Below are positions 62,801 to 64,000 of a DNA stretch of 64,000 nt, one piece after another; the stretch's first letter is position 1; the number at the start of each line of letters is the position of its first letter. The stretch covers positions 28,334,001 to 28,398,000 of the forward strand of contig NC_065551.1 in the NCBI RefSeq assembly GCF_022605725.1, read 5' to 3'. Made by a program: the position numbers and the translations under genes. The stretch comes from Anthonomus grandis grandis (taxonomy: Eukaryota > Arthropoda > Insecta > Coleoptera > Curculionidae). The notes under the pieces were generated by a model. The model was not told the origin of the DNA, searched no databases, and saw only the letters and a program-made list of their open reading frames with translations.

Positions 62801-63589
62801 TTTCGAAAATTTCGTCGCCTGTGTATCTTTTCGTAAATTTGGTCAAAATAACACTCCACTTATTTTACCATAAACAATGTTTTAATTATTAATTATTAAT
62901 TTTTATAGCTCTCTTAGTTTTTAACATGCATGGCATTTTTACTTAAAATATTGCATCTTGAGACTCCCTTTCGTATCTCGATTATCCTTCATTTTATAGA
63001 AAAGGAGAATAATATTCTTAAAGATTTTTAGCCGTAGAATACAGCGGTGTACAGAATTTTTGTTAAGTGCTTATTATTTTTGAGTTCTAAACCAAACTTT
63101 TTTTTAATTAAACACATTATTTATTTATAGCCTATAATATTTTTTCCTATACTTTTTTTATAAGCACGCAGATAAATGACAATTTTCTAAAATTAAATGC
63201 ATAATTTGATAGTATACTATGGCTATTGTTTATGACGAGTTTATAGGTTTTTTAGTCGATTTTTGGTCTATTTTTCATAACCAGTTTATTTTCGTTCTCT
63301 TGGTTTTTTTATTAAATTTATATTTATTAAGTTCTTCGAATAATGGATGTGTATGTAAATTAGAAAAAAAAATGAAAATATATATAAAGCGGAATTTTAT
63401 TTTCATAGCTAATTGAGCTATTATGGCTATGAAAATCTCTAATATGATTATAAGTTTATGTTTGTTAGATAATCAGAAAACATGGAATCGTTTTTGAAGA
63501 TATTGGCTTATTTAAAAGCAGAAATCCTTTGTTCACCCACGTCCTAGAGCATACAGCAAAAAGAACAAGGAAAGAAAAGAGATATCTGT
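59836..63589. other. Intergenic AT-rich DNA
   Basis: No exon recognised. 60590-60735 has AGGCGTAG-type inverted motifs and a GGGGTGTTTAGGAAAGGCGT string like a transposon end, but I found no partner. 61390-61480 and 61900-62230 are GC-richer. The latter has overlapping frames on both strands (71 and 80 codons) with no recognisable similarity. Confidence 0.45.
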
Positions 63590-64000
63590 TTTGGGATAAA
63601 TAGAAGCAACATCTTTATCACGATGTAGAAAAATTGAGAAGAAAATTGGTGTGTCAAAAACTGACGCTCAGTAGATCTTGAAGAAACATAAGAATAATCC
63701 ATACAAATTTCATATAGTGCAACTATATGAAACTGTTTTTTCAGCGGTATTTGCGGTAAGTCGATACTATCGATTTATTTGAAAGAATTGTTATCTTGTC
63801 AAATGAATTTTTTTTTTATGTGCGGGCATCCTAAATTGTTACAATACCAAGAACTGGCAAGCAGTTGGGAGTGTCATGTTTTAGTTTGACAAAAATAGCT
63901 TTTTAGGTTAGAGGATTTTTTAAAAAGATCTTACAACACGTCAATCCAAGACTCGAAATTCTTCAGAAAGGTATTTATGAACCGCTCAAAAATATGTTAT
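63590..64000 (+). pseudogene. Mariner-superfamily transposase relic, cut by the right edge
   Basis: EATSLSRCRKIEKKIGVSKT, DAQ, stop, ILKKHKNNPYKFHIVQ follows the family pattern of the second helix-turn-helix and the RILKKHKxHPYK linker. About 110 nt later ILSNEFFFYV, then in the next frame CGHPKLLQYQEL, resembles the FSDExxFFLNGHVNxQN block with the first catalytic Asp changed to Asn. Several stops and frame changes; the remainder should lie past the window. Confidence 0.6.

Noticed and set aside
1..64000. CRISPR arrays, bacterial operons, tRNA or rRNA genes
   Set aside because: Short regularly spaced repeats with unique spacers, ribosome-binding-site-led gene runs, and tRNA cloverleaf signatures were looked for by eye and not found. 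The tRNA-like matches seen are retroelement primer sites.

Overview
The window is insect-like nuclear DNA. It is very AT-rich, has GT-AG introns and AATAAA polyadenylation signals, and carries a dense layer of decayed transposons typical of arthropods: Tc1/mariner elements, gypsy-type LTR retrotransposons, LINEs, MITEs and Penelope-like hammerhead motifs. A beetle or another insect with an AT-rich genome would fit, but the order cannot be fixed from this sequence alone.

Only one host gene is convincingly present, and only its 3' end. Four plus-strand exons (3468-3608, 8318-8402, 40886-41064, 46283-46435) splice in phase into 185 C-terminal residues of a tetratricopeptide protein. I recognise it as TMTC2, an ER-membrane protein of the TMTC family of cadherin O-mannosyltransferases. 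The exons encode five consecutive TPR units and end at a TGA (46433-46435), followed by AATAAA signals at 46661 and 46711. The three introns are about 4.7, 32.5 and 5.2 kb. The upstream exons, with the signal anchor, membrane domain and catalytic part, should lie left of the window.

Layout: 1-577 holds one and a half copies of a 366-bp satellite-like tandem repeat. The 32-kb intron is where most of the mobile DNA sits. It has a 427-bp TA-flanked MITE (8467-8893), hammerhead-like motifs (10809, 23859, 34105), a perfect 1636-bp-arm palindrome (13246-16547) abutting a shrunken LTR retrotransposon (16547-17343), a Tc1/mariner transposase relic (about 21972-22240), a 736-bp long-TIR element (25891-26626), a 3.3-kb foldback element with about 90-bp internal repeats (about 28411-31688), and a pair of direct repeats (39715-40757). 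The next intron has a 1-kb array of tandem units with inverted partners (about 43930-44910).

Downstream of the gene (46.7-64 kb) no host exons were recognised. The region has a complete-ended but frameshifted mariner-type transposon (50800-52091), two pieces of minus-strand LINE (about 54.6 and 59 kb) and two more mariner-type transposase relics (59490-59835 and 63590 to the right edge).

The strongest candidate for something unusual is the 3.3-kb perfect palindrome. It has a 30-nt spacer and no indels across 1636 bp, and its outer edge coincides with the first base of an LTR. It contains a match to the tRNA-Lys primer-binding sequence in each arm. It is either a very young inverted duplication, possibly retrotransposon-linked, or an assembly/library artefact.
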